NCBI GenBank assembly: GCA_024227475.1
Contig: JAAEUI010000359.1
Span: forward strand, 1-47,817
Direction of reading: 5' to 3'
Length of the DNA: 47,817 bases
Origin: Paracoccaceae bacterium
Lineage (GTDB): Bacteria; Pseudomonadota; Alphaproteobacteria; Rhodobacterales; Rhodobacteraceae
The notes under the pieces are model-generated. The model saw nothing but the letters and a program-made list of their open reading frames with translations, was not told the origin of the DNA and made no database searches. This document shows positions 10,154 through 20,500 of the stretch, piece after piece (within the stretch, counting starts at the first letter, position 1; each line of letters begins with the position of its first letter). The position numbers and the translations under genes were made by a program.

Positions 10154-11071
10154 ATGCAACGCACGCTCAAACAACCGATTAAAATCACCGGCAAGGGCTT
10201 ACACTCTGGCCGCAAGGCTGAGTTGCGGGTTCTGCCTGCGTCGGCTGAATATGGGATCTGGTTTCGCCGTGTTGATGTGACCGGTCGCGACAATCTGATT
10301 CCTGCACTCTTTGATCAGGTTAGCGATACCCGACTGTGTACCCGTCTGGCGAACGATGACGGGGTTGAGGTTTCAACCGTTGAGCATCTGATGGCGGCCC
10401 TGGCCGGTACCGGCGTTCACAACGCGCTGATTGAAATTGACGGGCCGGAAATCCCGATCATGGACGGCAGTTCTGATCCGTTTGTGTCAGCAATCGTAAA
10501 CGCCGGTCTGACAGAACTGGCAGTACCGGTGAGGGCTATCCGTATTCTGAAACCGGTAACGGTTAAAGTGGACGGGTTTACAGCCTCGCTGGAACCAGCC
10601 GATGGGTTGGAAATTGATTTCTCAATTGATTTCGCGGACCAGGCAATTGGTCGCCAGTCCAAGCAACTGAAGATGTCAAACGGTGCTTTCGTGCGCGAAC
10701 TCAGCAATTGCCGTACCTTCTGCCGCCGGGATGATGTTGAAACGATGCAGTCTTCTGGGCTGGCGCTTGGCGGCGGGTTGGAAAACGCAATTGTTATCGA
10801 TGGCGAAGAGGTTCTGAACCCGGAAGGGTTCCGTCGGCAAGACGAATGTGTACGTCACAAAATGCTTGATGCTCTTGGTGATCTTTATCTTGCAGGTGCG
10901 CCGGTCATCGGGCGTTACCGGGGCAACCGGGCCGGTCACCGAGCAACCAACCTTTTGCTGCGTGAGTTGTTCTCACAGCCAGAAGCCTGGGAAATGATCG
11001 TTTGCACGGCCGCGCAGGGGAAAGACCTGCCGGGCGCGAATATCCGTGCTGAAGATCTTGCACGGGCCTGA
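10154..11071 (+). CDS. lpxC: LpxC, UDP-3-O-acyl-GlcNAc deacetylase
   Basis: LpxC is the zinc deacetylase that commits UDP-3-O-acyl-GlcNAc to lipid A synthesis in the cytoplasm. The 305-residue protein keeps the zinc ligands: His78 in VEHLMAALAG, and His235 and Asp239 in HKMLDALGDL. The catalytic GH pair is at 261-262. The DGSSDPF substrate motif lies near residue 104. AGGA at 10145-10148 supports the ATG at 10154. It lies between the ftsZ terminator and bamD, the usual order in alphaproteobacteria, and must use its own promoter in the 110 bases after the terminator, although I see no convincing -35/-10 pair there. Confidence 0.97.
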   Translation: MQRTLKQPIKITGKGLHSGRKAELRVLPASAEYGIWFRRVDVTGRDNLIPALFDQVSDTRLCTRLANDDGVEVSTVEHLMAALAGTGVHNALIEIDGPEIPIMDGSSDPFVSAIVNAGLTELAVPVRAIRILKPVTVKVDGFTASLEPADGLEIDFSIDFADQAIGRQSKQLKMSNGAFVRELSNCRTFCRRDDVETMQSSGLALGGGLENAIVIDGEEVLNPEGFRRQDECVRHKMLDALGDLYLAGAPVIGRYRGNRAGHRATNLLLRELFSQPEAWEMIVCTAAQGKDLPGANIRAEDLARA

Positions 11072-11273
11072 TCCTTCCTCACCGACTATCTTTCCTATAC
11101 CACCATGGTCTGTAGCTGCGTAAGACCGGCGTAGGCGTGGAGCCCGCGCAATCCATTGACACACACTGAAAAAATTCATGTCGAATCCGTTTTTCCTTTC
11201 CTGAAAATATGCTAGATAACCGGCATAACCGGGGTTGAGTGACCCCGTGGGACCGATTGGGGTAGTAGCGATA

Positions 11274-12125
11274 ATGGCATTACAGGGCAGAACTTTTGTG
11301 CTCTTGGCGACGACGGTGGCCATGTTGGCTACAGCAGGTTGTAGCGGTCGCGGCAAACAAGAAGCCTCGCTTGACGGGCTGCCGCCGGAAGCCATCTTCA
11401 AACGCGCAGAGGCACAGTTGACGGGCCGTCGTGGTGCTGAGCGTGCCGCGACGACTTTTACTGAAGTCGAGCGTTTGTACCCTTATTCGGAATGGGCAAA
11501 ACGTTCTGTTATTATGTCGGCCTTTGCCTATCATCAGGCCAAACTCTATGAGGAAAGCCGGGCAGCGGCACAGAGATATCTGGATTTTTACCCGGCAGAT
11601 GAAGATGCGGCCTACGCTCAATACCTGATTGCGCTGAGTTTCTATGATCAGATTGATCAGGTCAGCCGCGACCAGGGCGTCACTTTTCAAGCGCTGCAGG
11701 CCTTGCGCGCCACGGTTGAGCGCTATCCGGACAGCGAGTATGCAACCTCGGCCCTTCTGAAGTTTGACCTGACGCTGGACCATCTGGCGGGCAAGGAAAT
11801 GGATATCGGCCGGTACTATCTGAAACTTGGCCATTTTGGTGCAGCGATCAACCGGTTCCGGGTGGTTGTTGAAGACTTCCAGACAACCACGCACACTCCC
11901 GAGGCCCTGCACCGGCTGGTAGAAAGTTATCTGTCGTTGGGGCTGAATGACGACGCGCAGACAGCCGGTGCCATTCTGGGTCACAATTTTCAGGGAACCG
12001 ATTGGTATAAAGACAGTCATGTCTTGCTGACCGGTCGCGGAATTTCTACCGAGGAAGCCAGCCAGAAGGGCGAAGGTTGGCTGAAACGTATTTGGCGTCA
12101 ATCTATCAGAGGGCAGTGGCTCTGA
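11274..12125 (+). CDS. bamD: BamD, outer membrane assembly lipoprotein
   Basis: BamD (formerly ComL) is the essential lipoprotein of the BAM complex that inserts beta-barrel proteins into the outer membrane. The 283-residue precursor begins with a signal peptide ending in a lipobox (LATAGC), so the mature N-terminus is the acylated cysteine. The rest consists of TPR-type helix pairs: repeated Y/A/P patterns such as ERLYPYSEWAKRS, QRYLDFYPADEDAAYAQYLIALSFY and VERYPDSEYA are typical BamD sequence. A TTG 39 bases upstream is in frame but would put a polar extension before the signal peptide, so ATG 11274 is chosen. recN starts 13 bases downstream. Confidence 0.95.
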   Translation: MALQGRTFVLLATTVAMLATAGCSGRGKQEASLDGLPPEAIFKRAEAQLTGRRGAERAATTFTEVERLYPYSEWAKRSVIMSAFAYHQAKLYEESRAAAQRYLDFYPADEDAAYAQYLIALSFYDQIDQVSRDQGVTFQALQALRATVERYPDSEYATSALLKFDLTLDHLAGKEMDIGRYYLKLGHFGAAINRFRVVVEDFQTTTHTPEALHRLVESYLSLGLNDDAQTAGAILGHNFQGTDWYKDSHVLLTGRGISTEEASQKGEGWLKRIWRQSIRGQWL

Positions 12126-12138
12126 TTAAGGAAGCCTG

Positions 12139-13785
12139 ATGCTGCGTGGACTTAGTATCACGGACATATTGCTGATTGACCGGCTGGAGCTGGAGTTTCA
12201 GCCCGGTCTGAATGTGCTGACCGGGGAAACCGGGGCAGGCAAGTCAATTCTTCTGGACAGTCTTGGGTTTGTGCTTGGGTGGCGCGGCCGGGCTGACCTT
12301 GTCCGCAAGGGGGCGGAAAAGGGTGAAGTGACGGCCAGTTTTGAACTGGCGGCGGGTCATCCGGCCCACAAGCTGTTGGAAGATTTGGGATTGCCGTCCG
12401 CAGAAGATGAACTGCTGTTGCGCCGAGCCAACGCGCGGGACGGACGCAAAACCGCTTATGTCAACGACCGGCGCTGTTCAGGCGAGGCTTTACGGGCGCT
12501 GGCGGAATGTCTGGTTGAACTGCATGGCCAGCAGGATGACGGGGGATTGCTAAACCCACGCGGGCACCGTGATTTGCTGGATGTTTATTGTGGGGCCAAT
12601 GGTGGGGAAACAAGGACCAGATGGCGTTCGCTGCGCAAAGCCAAGGACGATCTGATTTTGGTGCAGCGGGCCCTGGAACAGGCTGCGAAAGATACAGACT
12701 ACCTGCGTCATGCAGTGGAAGAGCTTGATAATCTGGCTCCGGTACCCGGAGAAGATGCCGAATTGGATGCCAGACGTCGGCTGATGCAGGCAGCAGAGCG
12801 GATCAGGGCCGATATCGTTAAGGCAGGAACCGCCCTGGGGCCGGAAATGGCAGAAAGTGCGATTGCAGATGCCGGCCGCTGGCTTGGTGGTGTTGCTGAT
12901 CGCGCCGAGGGGCGGCTTGATGAACCCATCGCCGCGCTGAGCCGGGCCTATGCGGAATTGTCTGAGGCACAGCAGGGTATTGAAACCTGTCTGCAACAAC
13001 TGGATTTCGATCCTTTCGAACTGGAAGCGGTTGAAGAGCGGCTTTTCGCGATCCGGGCGTTGGCACGGAAACACAATGTGCAACCGGAGGGGCTGCCGAC
13101 TTTGGCGGAAGACCTGAGGCAGCGGCTGAATGCGATTGAAAGCGGTGCGGATCAGATTGCCGAGTTGCACAAAAAGGTCGAGCAAGCACAGGGCTCTTAT
13201 CTCGCGGCGGCTCAAAAACTGTCGGGGCAGAGGTCAAAGGCCGCAGCACGGCTGGACAAGGCCATGGCTAAGGAATTGGCCCCACTGAAGATGGAACGGG
13301 CCGTGTTCAGCACCCAGATTGTGCCGTCAGACCCCGGGCCAAAGGGAACTGATGATGTGGTGTTTCAGGTGGTCACCAATCCTGGATCGCCCGCTGGCCC
13401 GATCAACAGGATCGCATCGGGTGGCGAACTGTCCCGGTTTTTGCTGGCGCTGAAGGTCTGTCTGACGGAACGCAGTTCCGGGCTTACGTTGATATTTGAC
13501 GAAATCGACCGGGGTGTCGGTGGGGCGACGGCGGATGCGGTGGGGCGTAGATTAGCGGATTTGTCAGAACAGGCGCAAATCCTTGTTGTCACCCATTCGC
13601 CGCAAGTTGCGGCGCAGGGTAGGCATCAGTGGCAGGTTTCAAAGTCATCCATAGGTGATGATACACGCTCTTTGGTTAGGATGCTTGAAGGAGAGGCTCG
13701 GGTGGCAGAAATCGCCCGAATGCTGTCCGGAGACGTTGTGACATCCGAGGCTTTGGCAGCAGCGCAGGTATTGCTGAAGCGCTAG
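12139..13785 (+). CDS. recN: RecN, SMC-like DNA repair ATPase
   Basis: RecN is a cytoplasmic SMC-family ATPase acting early in double-strand break repair. The 548-residue length is standard. The Walker A loop GETGAGKS is at 29-36. A long central coiled-coil region runs from about residue 150 to 360. The ABC signature ASGGELSRFLLALK and the Walker B region TLIFDEIDRGVGG come together near 425-455, followed by VVTHSPQVAA. AAGGAAG lies directly upstream of the ATG at 12139. It is probably cotranscribed with bamD and ends convergently with narR. No SOS box was recognised. Confidence 0.96.
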   Translation: MLRGLSITDILLIDRLELEFQPGLNVLTGETGAGKSILLDSLGFVLGWRGRADLVRKGAEKGEVTASFELAAGHPAHKLLEDLGLPSAEDELLLRRANARDGRKTAYVNDRRCSGEALRALAECLVELHGQQDDGGLLNPRGHRDLLDVYCGANGGETRTRWRSLRKAKDDLILVQRALEQAAKDTDYLRHAVEELDNLAPVPGEDAELDARRRLMQAAERIRADIVKAGTALGPEMAESAIADAGRWLGGVADRAEGRLDEPIAALSRAYAELSEAQQGIETCLQQLDFDPFELEAVEERLFAIRALARKHNVQPEGLPTLAEDLRQRLNAIESGADQIAELHKKVEQAQGSYLAAAQKLSGQRSKAAARLDKAMAKELAPLKMERAVFSTQIVPSDPGPKGTDDVVFQVVTNPGSPAGPINRIASGGELSRFLLALKVCLTERSSGLTLIFDEIDRGVGGATADAVGRRLADLSEQAQILVVTHSPQVAAQGRHQWQVSKSSIGDDTRSLVRMLEGEARVAEIARMLSGDVVTSEALAAAQVLLKR

Positions 13786-13827
13786 AGCGATCAGCGTTTT
13801 TCTCGAAACACAAGGTGAACGTAAAAT

Positions 13828-13865
13828 ACAGCGACTTCAAAGGCTTAAGCCTGTACTCTAGCTGT
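13828..13865. repeat. Symmetric dyad between convergent recN and narR
   Basis: A perfect 12-bp palindrome AGGCTTAAGCCT (13841-13852) sits at the exact centre of a wider dyad with ACAGC (13828-13832) and GCTGT (13861-13865) as outer arms; the eight bases between do not pair. It lies between two genes that end towards each other, where a bidirectional terminator would be expected, but there is no clear T run. Confidence 0.3.
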
Positions 13866-13878
13866 CAGGAAAATTTGT

Positions 13879-14589
13879 TCAGCCCTGCGCAGAGCTTTTG
13901 AACTCACCGATCACATGTCCCGGTTTTACCAGTTTTCGCAGATCATCGACGTCGGTAATTTCAAACTGTGTTCCGTTGGTTTTTACACCATGGGCTTCCA
14001 GTTTCTTGATCGAACGGGAGAGGTTTTCCGGGGTCATCCCAAGGTAAGACGCCAGCTGCCGTTTTTCGATTTCGAGCGTCACGATGCATTCACTGTTGGA
14101 TTCTGCCAGCCTCCGCAAAAGATAGTGCGCAAGGCGTTCAAACGAACTTCGCATTTTGATGTTTTTGGTGTTCGTAACAAGACCGCGATAACATTCCGCC
14201 AGTTCGGTGATCACAGCATGGGAAAAGGCAACATCGGTTTCCAGAACCCGGCGTACATCGACAGCAGGCAACAGGATCAGCCTGGTTTTTTTCAATGTGC
14301 GTGCTGACATCAGACAGGCCGCGTCCTTTACAGCCGCGGCAAGGATAAATGTCGACAGCGGGCGGACAACCGACATGGTGGTTGAGCGCCCGTTCCAGCT
14401 TGAGAACAGCTCAACCCCACCTTCTACCACAATATAAAGGAAATCGCAGTTTTCGCCCTCCAAAATCAGATCAACCTTGGGTGGAAAAGTTTGCAGGTAG
14501 GCACCGCGCATCAGATAGGCAAAGCTGGTTTCTGCGATATTTTTGAACAGTGATAACTGTCGGATCTCGGGATGTTCGTCTGGGCGCAT
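13879..14589 (-). CDS. narR: NarR-type Crp/Fnr transcriptional regulator
   Basis: This is a 236-residue member of the Crp/Fnr superfamily. The N-terminal half is a cyclic-nucleotide-type beta-roll (about 20-120), joined by a long dimer helix to a C-terminal winged helix-turn-helix (RQLASYLGMTPENLSRSIKKLEAHGV, about 185-210). The N-terminal cysteine cluster that holds the Fe-S centre of FNR is absent, so oxygen is not sensed that way. Position divergent from a fused narK and narGHJI matches Paracoccus NarR, which activates the nar operon in response to nitrate or nitrite. The ATG at 14589 is preferred over a TTG at 14625, because the latter would start inside an FNR-type box. The family assignment is firm; the name rests mainly on synteny. 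Confidence 0.8.
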   Translation of the reverse strand: MRPDEHPEIRQLSLFKNIAETSFAYLMRGAYLQTFPPKVDLILEGENCDFLYIVVEGGVELFSSWNGRSTTMSVVRPLSTFILAAAVKDAACLMSARTLKKTRLILLPAVDVRRVLETDVAFSHAVITELAECYRGLVTNTKNIKMRSSFERLAHYLLRRLAESNSECIVTLEIEKRQLASYLGMTPENLSRSIKKLEAHGVKTNGTQFEITDVDDLRKLVKPGHVIGEFKSSAQG

Positions 14590-14611
14590 GGGTGAGTCGG
14601 CTTCCTTCCAT

Positions 14612-14625
14612 TTGACAATTATCAA
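14612..14625 (-). promoter_or_regulatory. FNR-type box upstream of narR
   Basis: TTGACaattATCAA matches the FNR half-site pattern (TTGAY-N4-ATCAA). Its nearest edge is 23 bases before the narR ATG, too close for class II activation of narR. A role in (auto)repression, or as a second upstream site for narK, is more likely. This is inferred from position only. Confidence 0.6.
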
Positions 14626-14747
14626 TTTCCTCTGCTGCTAGTGTCAACTTAAAGGCCGGGGTTGGTCAACCGCGTTTTTGGCATTTGTAAATTGGTTTCG
14701 AGAATATTAGGGCAAAACAGCCCATATTTTCAGATTCGTCTTATTTG

Positions 14748-14761
14748 TTGATCTAAGTCAA
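14748..14761 (+). promoter_or_regulatory. FNR/NarR-type box upstream of narK
   Basis: TTGATctaaGTCAA is a close match to the FNR/FnrL consensus. Its centre is about 78 bases before the narK ATG. Placing it at -41.5 puts the transcription start near 14796, leaving a leader of about 37 bases with AGGAG at 14819-14823. The -10 region at that distance is poor, as is common for activator-dependent promoters. FnrL, NarR or both could bind here. Confidence 0.65.
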
Positions 14762-14832
14762 ACAATCATCCCACTGCTTCGCTTTACCTATCTGGCAACG
14801 AAAAATCCTGCCCCTGTTAGGAGAAAAAACAA

Positions 14833-17583
14833 ATGAAAAATATTGACGGTGTCACGTCCGGTGATCAAACCCGGGCACTCGGACTGAGCACAGTTGCGTT
14901 CACTGTTTGCTTTGCGGTTTGGATGATCTTCGCGATCATCGGGATCAAGATCAAACAGGAACTTGGGCTCTCTGAAACACAATTCGGTGTCCTTATCGCC
15001 ACGCCGATTTTGACCGGTTCGGTCAGCCGTCTTTTCCTTGGTATCTGGAGCGAACAGTTCGGTGGCAGAAAAGTATTCGTTGCTCAGATGCTGCTGACCG
15101 CGCTGGCTGTCTGGCTTCTGACATTCGTTAATACCTACGCAATGTTCCTGGTTGCGGCCCTTGGGGTCGGTTTGGCGGGCGGTTCGTTTATCGTCGGGGT
15201 CACATATGTATCGCGCTGGTATCCACGCAGCAAACAGGGCACGGCTCTTGGTATCTTTGGCGTCGGCAACGTGGGTGCGGCAGTCACCAAATTCTGCGCT
15301 CCCTTTGTGCTGGTTGCCTATGGATGGGAAGCGGTAGCTGAAATCTGGGCGCTGGCCCTGGTCATAATGGCTGGCATCTTTTGGTTCGGAACCAAAGAGG
15401 ATCCCGAACACCAGCGCCGCCGCGCGGCAGGTGAACGTCCACAAAGCGTGATGGCGCAGCTAGAGCCGCTCAGGAATCAGCAGGTCTGGCGGTTTTCTCT
15501 TTACTATTTCTTTGTCTTTGGCGCGTTTGTCGCCCTGGCACTATGGCTGCCGCATTATCTGATCGACGTTTATAAGGTCGACATCAAGATGGCAGGCATG
15601 CTGGCCGCTTCCTTCTCGCTCGCTGCCAGCCTGTTTCGCGCTTATGGGGGCCACCTGTCGGACCGGTTCGGTGCCCGGACAGTGATGTACTGGACTTTCG
15701 GGTTTTCTATGGTGGCATTGCTGATGCTGTCTTACCCAAAGGCAGATTATGTAATTCATGGCGTTGAAGGCCCGATTACCTTTTCGACTGAAATGACGCT
15801 GTTCCCCTTCGTGCTCACCATTTTTGTGCTTGGCTTCTTCATGTCGCTGGGCAAGGCGGCGGTGTTTAAACACATTCCGGTTTACTATCCGAACCACGTC
15901 GGTTCTGTAGGTGGTCTGGTGGGTATGATCGGTGGTCTTGGCGGGTTTGTCCTGCCGATCGTGTTTGGCATTCTGCTCGACGCGACGGGCGTTTACACTA
16001 GCTGTTTCGCGCTGTTGTTCGTGATCGTTGCTGCAGCCACGGGTTGGATGCATATGTCGATCCGGGTCATGGAACGCAAGGCTGCCGGAGCTACGCTGGA
16101 TGAATTGCCGGCTTTCCCTGAACTGCAGGCTGTACACGAAGAACTGGCCGTTAAACCTGAGCGGGTGATCACCGAGTGGCATCCCGAGGATGCCGATTTC
16201 TGGGAGGAAAAAGGTCGGCGTGTCGCTAAGCGCAACCTGTGGATTTCCATACCTTGCCTGTTGCTGGCGTTCTCGGTCTGGCTGGTCTGGTCGGTTGTGG
16301 TCGCAAAACTGCCGTCGGTTGGATTTGACTATTCCACCGATCAGTTGTTCATGCTAGCTGCGCTGCCCGGTCTTTCGGGCGCGACGCTCAGGATATTCTA
16401 CAGCTTCATGGTGCCAATCTTTGGTGGCCGGCTGTGGACGACGCTGTCGACGGCTTCGCTTCTGATTCCGGCGCTTGGCATTGGCTATGCGGTGCAGGAT
16501 CCGAACACACCGTTTGTGGTCTTTCTGCTGCTGGCACTGTTGTGTGGCTTTGGCGGCGGTAACTTTGCCTCGTCGATGGCCAACATCAGCTTCTTTTACC
16601 CAAAAGCGCAGAAGGGCAACGCGCTTGCTATGAACGCCGGGCTCGGCAATGCCGGTGTCTCGGTGATGCAGTTTCTGGTGCCAGTAGCGATTACCGCCGG
16701 TGTCTTCGGGGCCCTTGGCGGCGCACCGCAGGTCTTGTCTGACGGGAGCGAGCTGTGGTTGCAAAACGCTGGCTTTGTCTGGGTGCCGTTCCTGCTTGCC
16801 GCCACCGCGGCAGCCTGGATCGGGATGGACGACCTGGCCGATGCCAAGGCATCGTTCAAAGAGCAGGCGGTGATTTTCCAGCGCAAGCATAACTGGATCA
16901 TGTGTGTGCTCTATACCGGTACCTTTGGCAGCTTCATCGGCTATGCGGCTGGTTTCCCGCTGTTGATGAAAACCCAGTTCCCGGCGATTGACGCGCTCAG
17001 CTACGCTTTCCTCGGGCCCCTTGTTGGCGCGCTCAGCCGTGCCGCAACGGGTGGACTTTCGGACCGGTTTGGCGGTGGTCGCGTTACTTTCTGGACCTTC
17101 CTTGGCATGCTTGGTGCTGTTGGAGGCGTTCTGTTCTTCCTGTCGATCAAGGAACAGCCAGCCGCGTTCTGGGGCTTCTTTGCCTGCTTCATGGCGCTGT
17201 TCTTCCTGACCGGTGTTGGCAACGCGTCAACGTTCCAGATGATCCCGAGCATTATGCGTAAGGAAATCCCGCGTCTGATGCCCGATCTGGAGGCCAAGGC
17301 GATGTTGCGGCAGTCTGAGCGGGAGTCGGCGGCGATCATCGCTTTCACCTCCGCAATGGCGGCTTACGGGGCGTTCTTTATACCCAAAGCCTATGGCTCG
17401 TCGATCTCCATGACTGGTGGACCTGAGCTGGCGCTTTGGGCATTCTTGGCCTTTTATGCTATCTGTACAGTGATAACCTTCTTGGTCTACACTCGACCAG
17501 GTAGCCTTCTTTATGATGTCGAGCGCGGGCTGCAGACCCCCGTGGCCACGGCGACAAATCCTCAATCAGGAGAAACCTCATGA
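14833..17583 (+). CDS. narK: NarK1-NarK2 fused nitrate/nitrite transporter
   Basis: The 916-residue protein is two complete 12-helix major facilitator domains in one chain. The first (to about residue 430) is NarK1-like with the nitrate-signature segment GIFGVGNVGAAVTKF and later GGLGGFVLPIVFG; NarK1 proteins are thought to work as nitrate/proton symporters. A soluble linker of about 45 residues with an acidic stretch around HPEDADFWEEKG follows. The second domain is NarK2-like, with signature GLGNAGVSVMQF and a second RFGGGR loop, and belongs to the nitrate/nitrite antiporter type. The same fusion is known in Paracoccus, where both halves contribute. The stop overlaps the narG ATG by four bases. 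The reading frame is continuous, so this is a genuine fusion rather than two genes. Confidence 0.95.
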   Translation: MKNIDGVTSGDQTRALGLSTVAFTVCFAVWMIFAIIGIKIKQELGLSETQFGVLIATPILTGSVSRLFLGIWSEQFGGRKVFVAQMLLTALAVWLLTFVNTYAMFLVAALGVGLAGGSFIVGVTYVSRWYPRSKQGTALGIFGVGNVGAAVTKFCAPFVLVAYGWEAVAEIWALALVIMAGIFWFGTKEDPEHQRRRAAGERPQSVMAQLEPLRNQQVWRFSLYYFFVFGAFVALALWLPHYLIDVYKVDIKMAGMLAASFSLAASLFRAYGGHLSDRFGARTVMYWTFGFSMVALLMLSYPKADYVIHGVEGPITFSTEMTLFPFVLTIFVLGFFMSLGKAAVFKHIPVYYPNHVGSVGGLVGMIGGLGGFVLPIVFGILLDATGVYTSCFALLFVIVAAATGWMHMSIRVMERKAAGATLDELPAFPELQAVHEELAVKPERVITEWHPEDADFWEEKGRRVAKRNLWISIPCLLLAFSVWLVWSVVVAKLPSVGFDYSTDQLFMLAALPGLSGATLRIFYSFMVPIFGGRLWTTLSTASLLIPALGIGYAVQDPNTPFVVFLLLALLCGFGGGNFASSMANISFFYPKAQKGNALAMNAGLGNAGVSVMQFLVPVAITAGVFGALGGAPQVLSDGSELWLQNAGFVWVPFLLAATAAAWIGMDDLADAKASFKEQAVIFQRKHNWIMCVLYTGTFGSFIGYAAGFPLLMKTQFPAIDALSYAFLGPLVGALSRAATGGLSDRFGGGRVTFWTFLGMLGAVGGVLFFLSIKEQPAAFWGFFACFMALFFLTGVGNASTFQMIPSIMRKEIPRLMPDLEAKAMLRQSERESAAIIAFTSAMAAYGAFFIPKAYGSSISMTGGPELALWAFLAFYAICTVITFLVYTRPGSLLYDVERGLQTPVATATNPQSGETS

Positions 17584-20500
17584 GCCATCTGCTCGACCGC
17601 CTGAATTTTTTCCAGTCCAAAGAATTGGACCGGTTTTCAAATGGCCATGGCCAAACAACCCGAGAAAGCCGTGATTGGGAAGACACCTACCGTAACCGCT
17701 GGCGCCACGACAAAATCGTGCGTTCCACCCATGGGGTTAACTGTACCGGGTCGTGTAGCTGGAAGATTTACGTGAAATCCGGGATTGTGACCTGGGAAAC
17801 TCAGCAAACCGACTATCCGCGCACCCGGCCCGATCTGCCGAATCACGAGCCTCGTGGTTGTCAGCGCGGTGCGTCCTATAGCTGGTATCTGTATTCCGCC
17901 AACCGGGTGAAAAACCCGTTGATCCGCGGCAGGCTGATGAAAGCATGGCGTCGGATGCGCGAAACCATGAATGCGACATCGGCGTGGAAGGCGCTGCAAG
18001 AGGATCCAATCCTGCGCGCATCTTATGTCAAAACCCGGGGTAAAGGCGGCTTTATTCGTGCGTCATGGGACGAAGCAACCGAGATCATCGCGGCTGCAAA
18101 TGCTTATACGGCCAAAACATACGGTCCGGACCGGGTATTTGGCTTCTCTCCTATTCCGGCTATGTCGATGGTCAGCTATGCAGCTGGCTCGCGCTACCTG
18201 AGCTTGCTCGGTGGCGTTTGCATGAGTTTTTATGACTGGTACTGCGATCTGCCACCGGCCTCTCCCATGACCTGGGGCGAGCAGACCGACGTTCCGGAAT
18301 CGGCTGACTGGTATAACGCCGGTTTCCTGCTGGTCTGGGGCTCTAACGTTCCTCAAACCCGCACGCCGGACGCACACTTCTATACCGAAGCACGTTACAG
18401 CGGAACCAAATCAGCGGTTATTACTCCGGACTATTCCGAAGCTGCAAAATTCGGTGACATCTGGCTGAACCCGAAACAAGGCACCGACGCGGCGCTGGCG
18501 ATGGCCATGGGGCACGTGATCCTGCGCGAGTTCCATGTAGACCGGCAAGCCGAGTATTTCGAAGACTACTGCCGCAAGTATTCCGACTTCCCGATGCTGG
18601 TGAAGCTGGACGAGAAAGACGGCAAACTGGTACCTGGCCGGTTCCTGCGTGCCGGTGATCTCAAGGACAAGCTGGGCGAAGACAACAACCCGGAATGGAA
18701 AACAGTGGCCTGGGACGGCAAGTCCAAGGGTCTGGTTTCACCGAACGGTTCTATCGGCTATCGCTGGGGTGAAGACGGAGAATGGAACCTTGAGGAACGC
18801 GCGGCGGAGGCAGAGACGGAACTGTCGATGTCGTTCATTCTGGAAGAGGACCACGACAATATCGTCGGTGTGGACTTCCCTTATTTCGGCGGTCAGGCAT
18901 CCGAGCATTTCGTCAAATGCGAACACCCTGACGTTCTGACGAAAAACATCCCCGCCAAGCGCATCAAAACAGCCGATGGCGATGTTCTGGTCGCAACCGT
19001 GTTCGACCTGTTCTGCGCCAACTATGGTCTGGATCGCGGCATGGGTGGCGAATGGGTTGCAACGGATTACTCCGAAGACATCCCCTACACCCCGGCCTGG
19101 GCTGAAAAAATCACCGGTGTTTCCGCAGAGAAGATTTCCACCGTTGCACGCGAGTTTGCGCTGAACGCGGAAAAAACCAACGGTAAATCGATGGTCATTA
19201 TCGGCGCGGCGATGAACCACTGGTACCACATGGACATGAACTATCGCGGTGTCATCAACATGTTGGTGATGTGTGGGTGTGTCGGTCAATCCGGGGGTGG
19301 CTGGAGCCACTATGTTGGTCAGGAAAAACTACGGCCACAAACCGGCTGGCAACCACTGGCATTCGGGCTCGACTGGTCGCGTCCGCCACGCCACATGAAC
19401 GCGACCTCTGCTTGGTATGCTCATACGGATCAATGGCGTTACGAGACTCTGACTGCAGATGAGATTCTGTCACCTACCGCACCGGAGGGTGATTGGGACG
19501 CAAGCATCATCGACTACAACATCCGTGCAGAACGGATGGGGTGGCTGCCATCTGCGCCTCAACTGAAAACCAACCCGTTCGAGGTTGCCAAGGCGGCCAA
19601 AGCGGCAGGTAAGGAAATTCCGGCCTACGTGGCAGAACAGCTGAAGTCCGGCGATCTGGAAATGTCCTGCGAGGATCCCGACGATCCGCACAACTGGCCG
19701 CGCAACCTGTTCATCTGGCGCTCAAACCTGCTGGGTTCGTCCGGTAAGGGCCACGAGTACTTCCTCAAGCACCTGCTGGGCACCGACAACGGTGTTATGG
19801 GCGCGGATCTGGGTGAAGAAGGCAAGCAGAAGTCAAAAGAAGCGAAATGGCATGACGAGGCGCCTGAAGGCAAGCTTGACCTGCTGGTTACGATTGATTT
19901 CCGCATGTCGACCACCGCTGTTTATTCTGACATCGTTCTGCCAACTGCAAGCTGGTATGAAAAGAATGACCTGAACACATCGGACATGCACCCGTTCATC
20001 CACCCGCTGCAAGCGGCGGTTGATCCGGCCTATGAAAGCCGGTCGGACTGGGACATTTTCAAAACCATTGCGCGCAAGTTCAGCGAAGTTGCCCCGGAAA
20101 TCCTGGACACTGAAACTGACATCGTGCAATTGCCTCTGTTGCACGATGTTCCTGCAGAAATTGCTCAGGATCAGGTGCGTGACTGGAAGAAAGGTGAGTG
20201 CGATCTTGTTCCTGGTAAAACCGCGCCGGCCTATATTGCTGTAGAGCGCGACTATCCCAACCTTTATAAGAAGTTCACATCGATCGGTCCGCTTCTCGAC
20301 AAGCTCGGGAACGGCGGCAAGGGCATCAATTGGAACACCGAAGTAGAGGTGCAGCAACTGCGCGATCTTAACGGCGTGGTGCAGGATGAAGGCATCTCCG
20401 AAGGAATGCCGAAACTTGAAACCGCGATTGATGCAGCAGAGATGATCCTGATGCTGGCCCCGGAAACCAACGGTAAAGTGGCCGTGAAAGCCTGGGAACA

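Noticed and set aside
11156-11185. Sigma70 promoter for bamD based on TTGACA at 11156
   Set aside because: The -35 hexamer is perfect but no acceptable -10 lies 16-18 bases downstream, so I do not list it as a feature.
14833-17583. Two separate narK genes joined by a sequencing error
   Set aside because: The frame is continuous with an acidic linker and no internal start signal, and the same fusion is known in Paracoccus.
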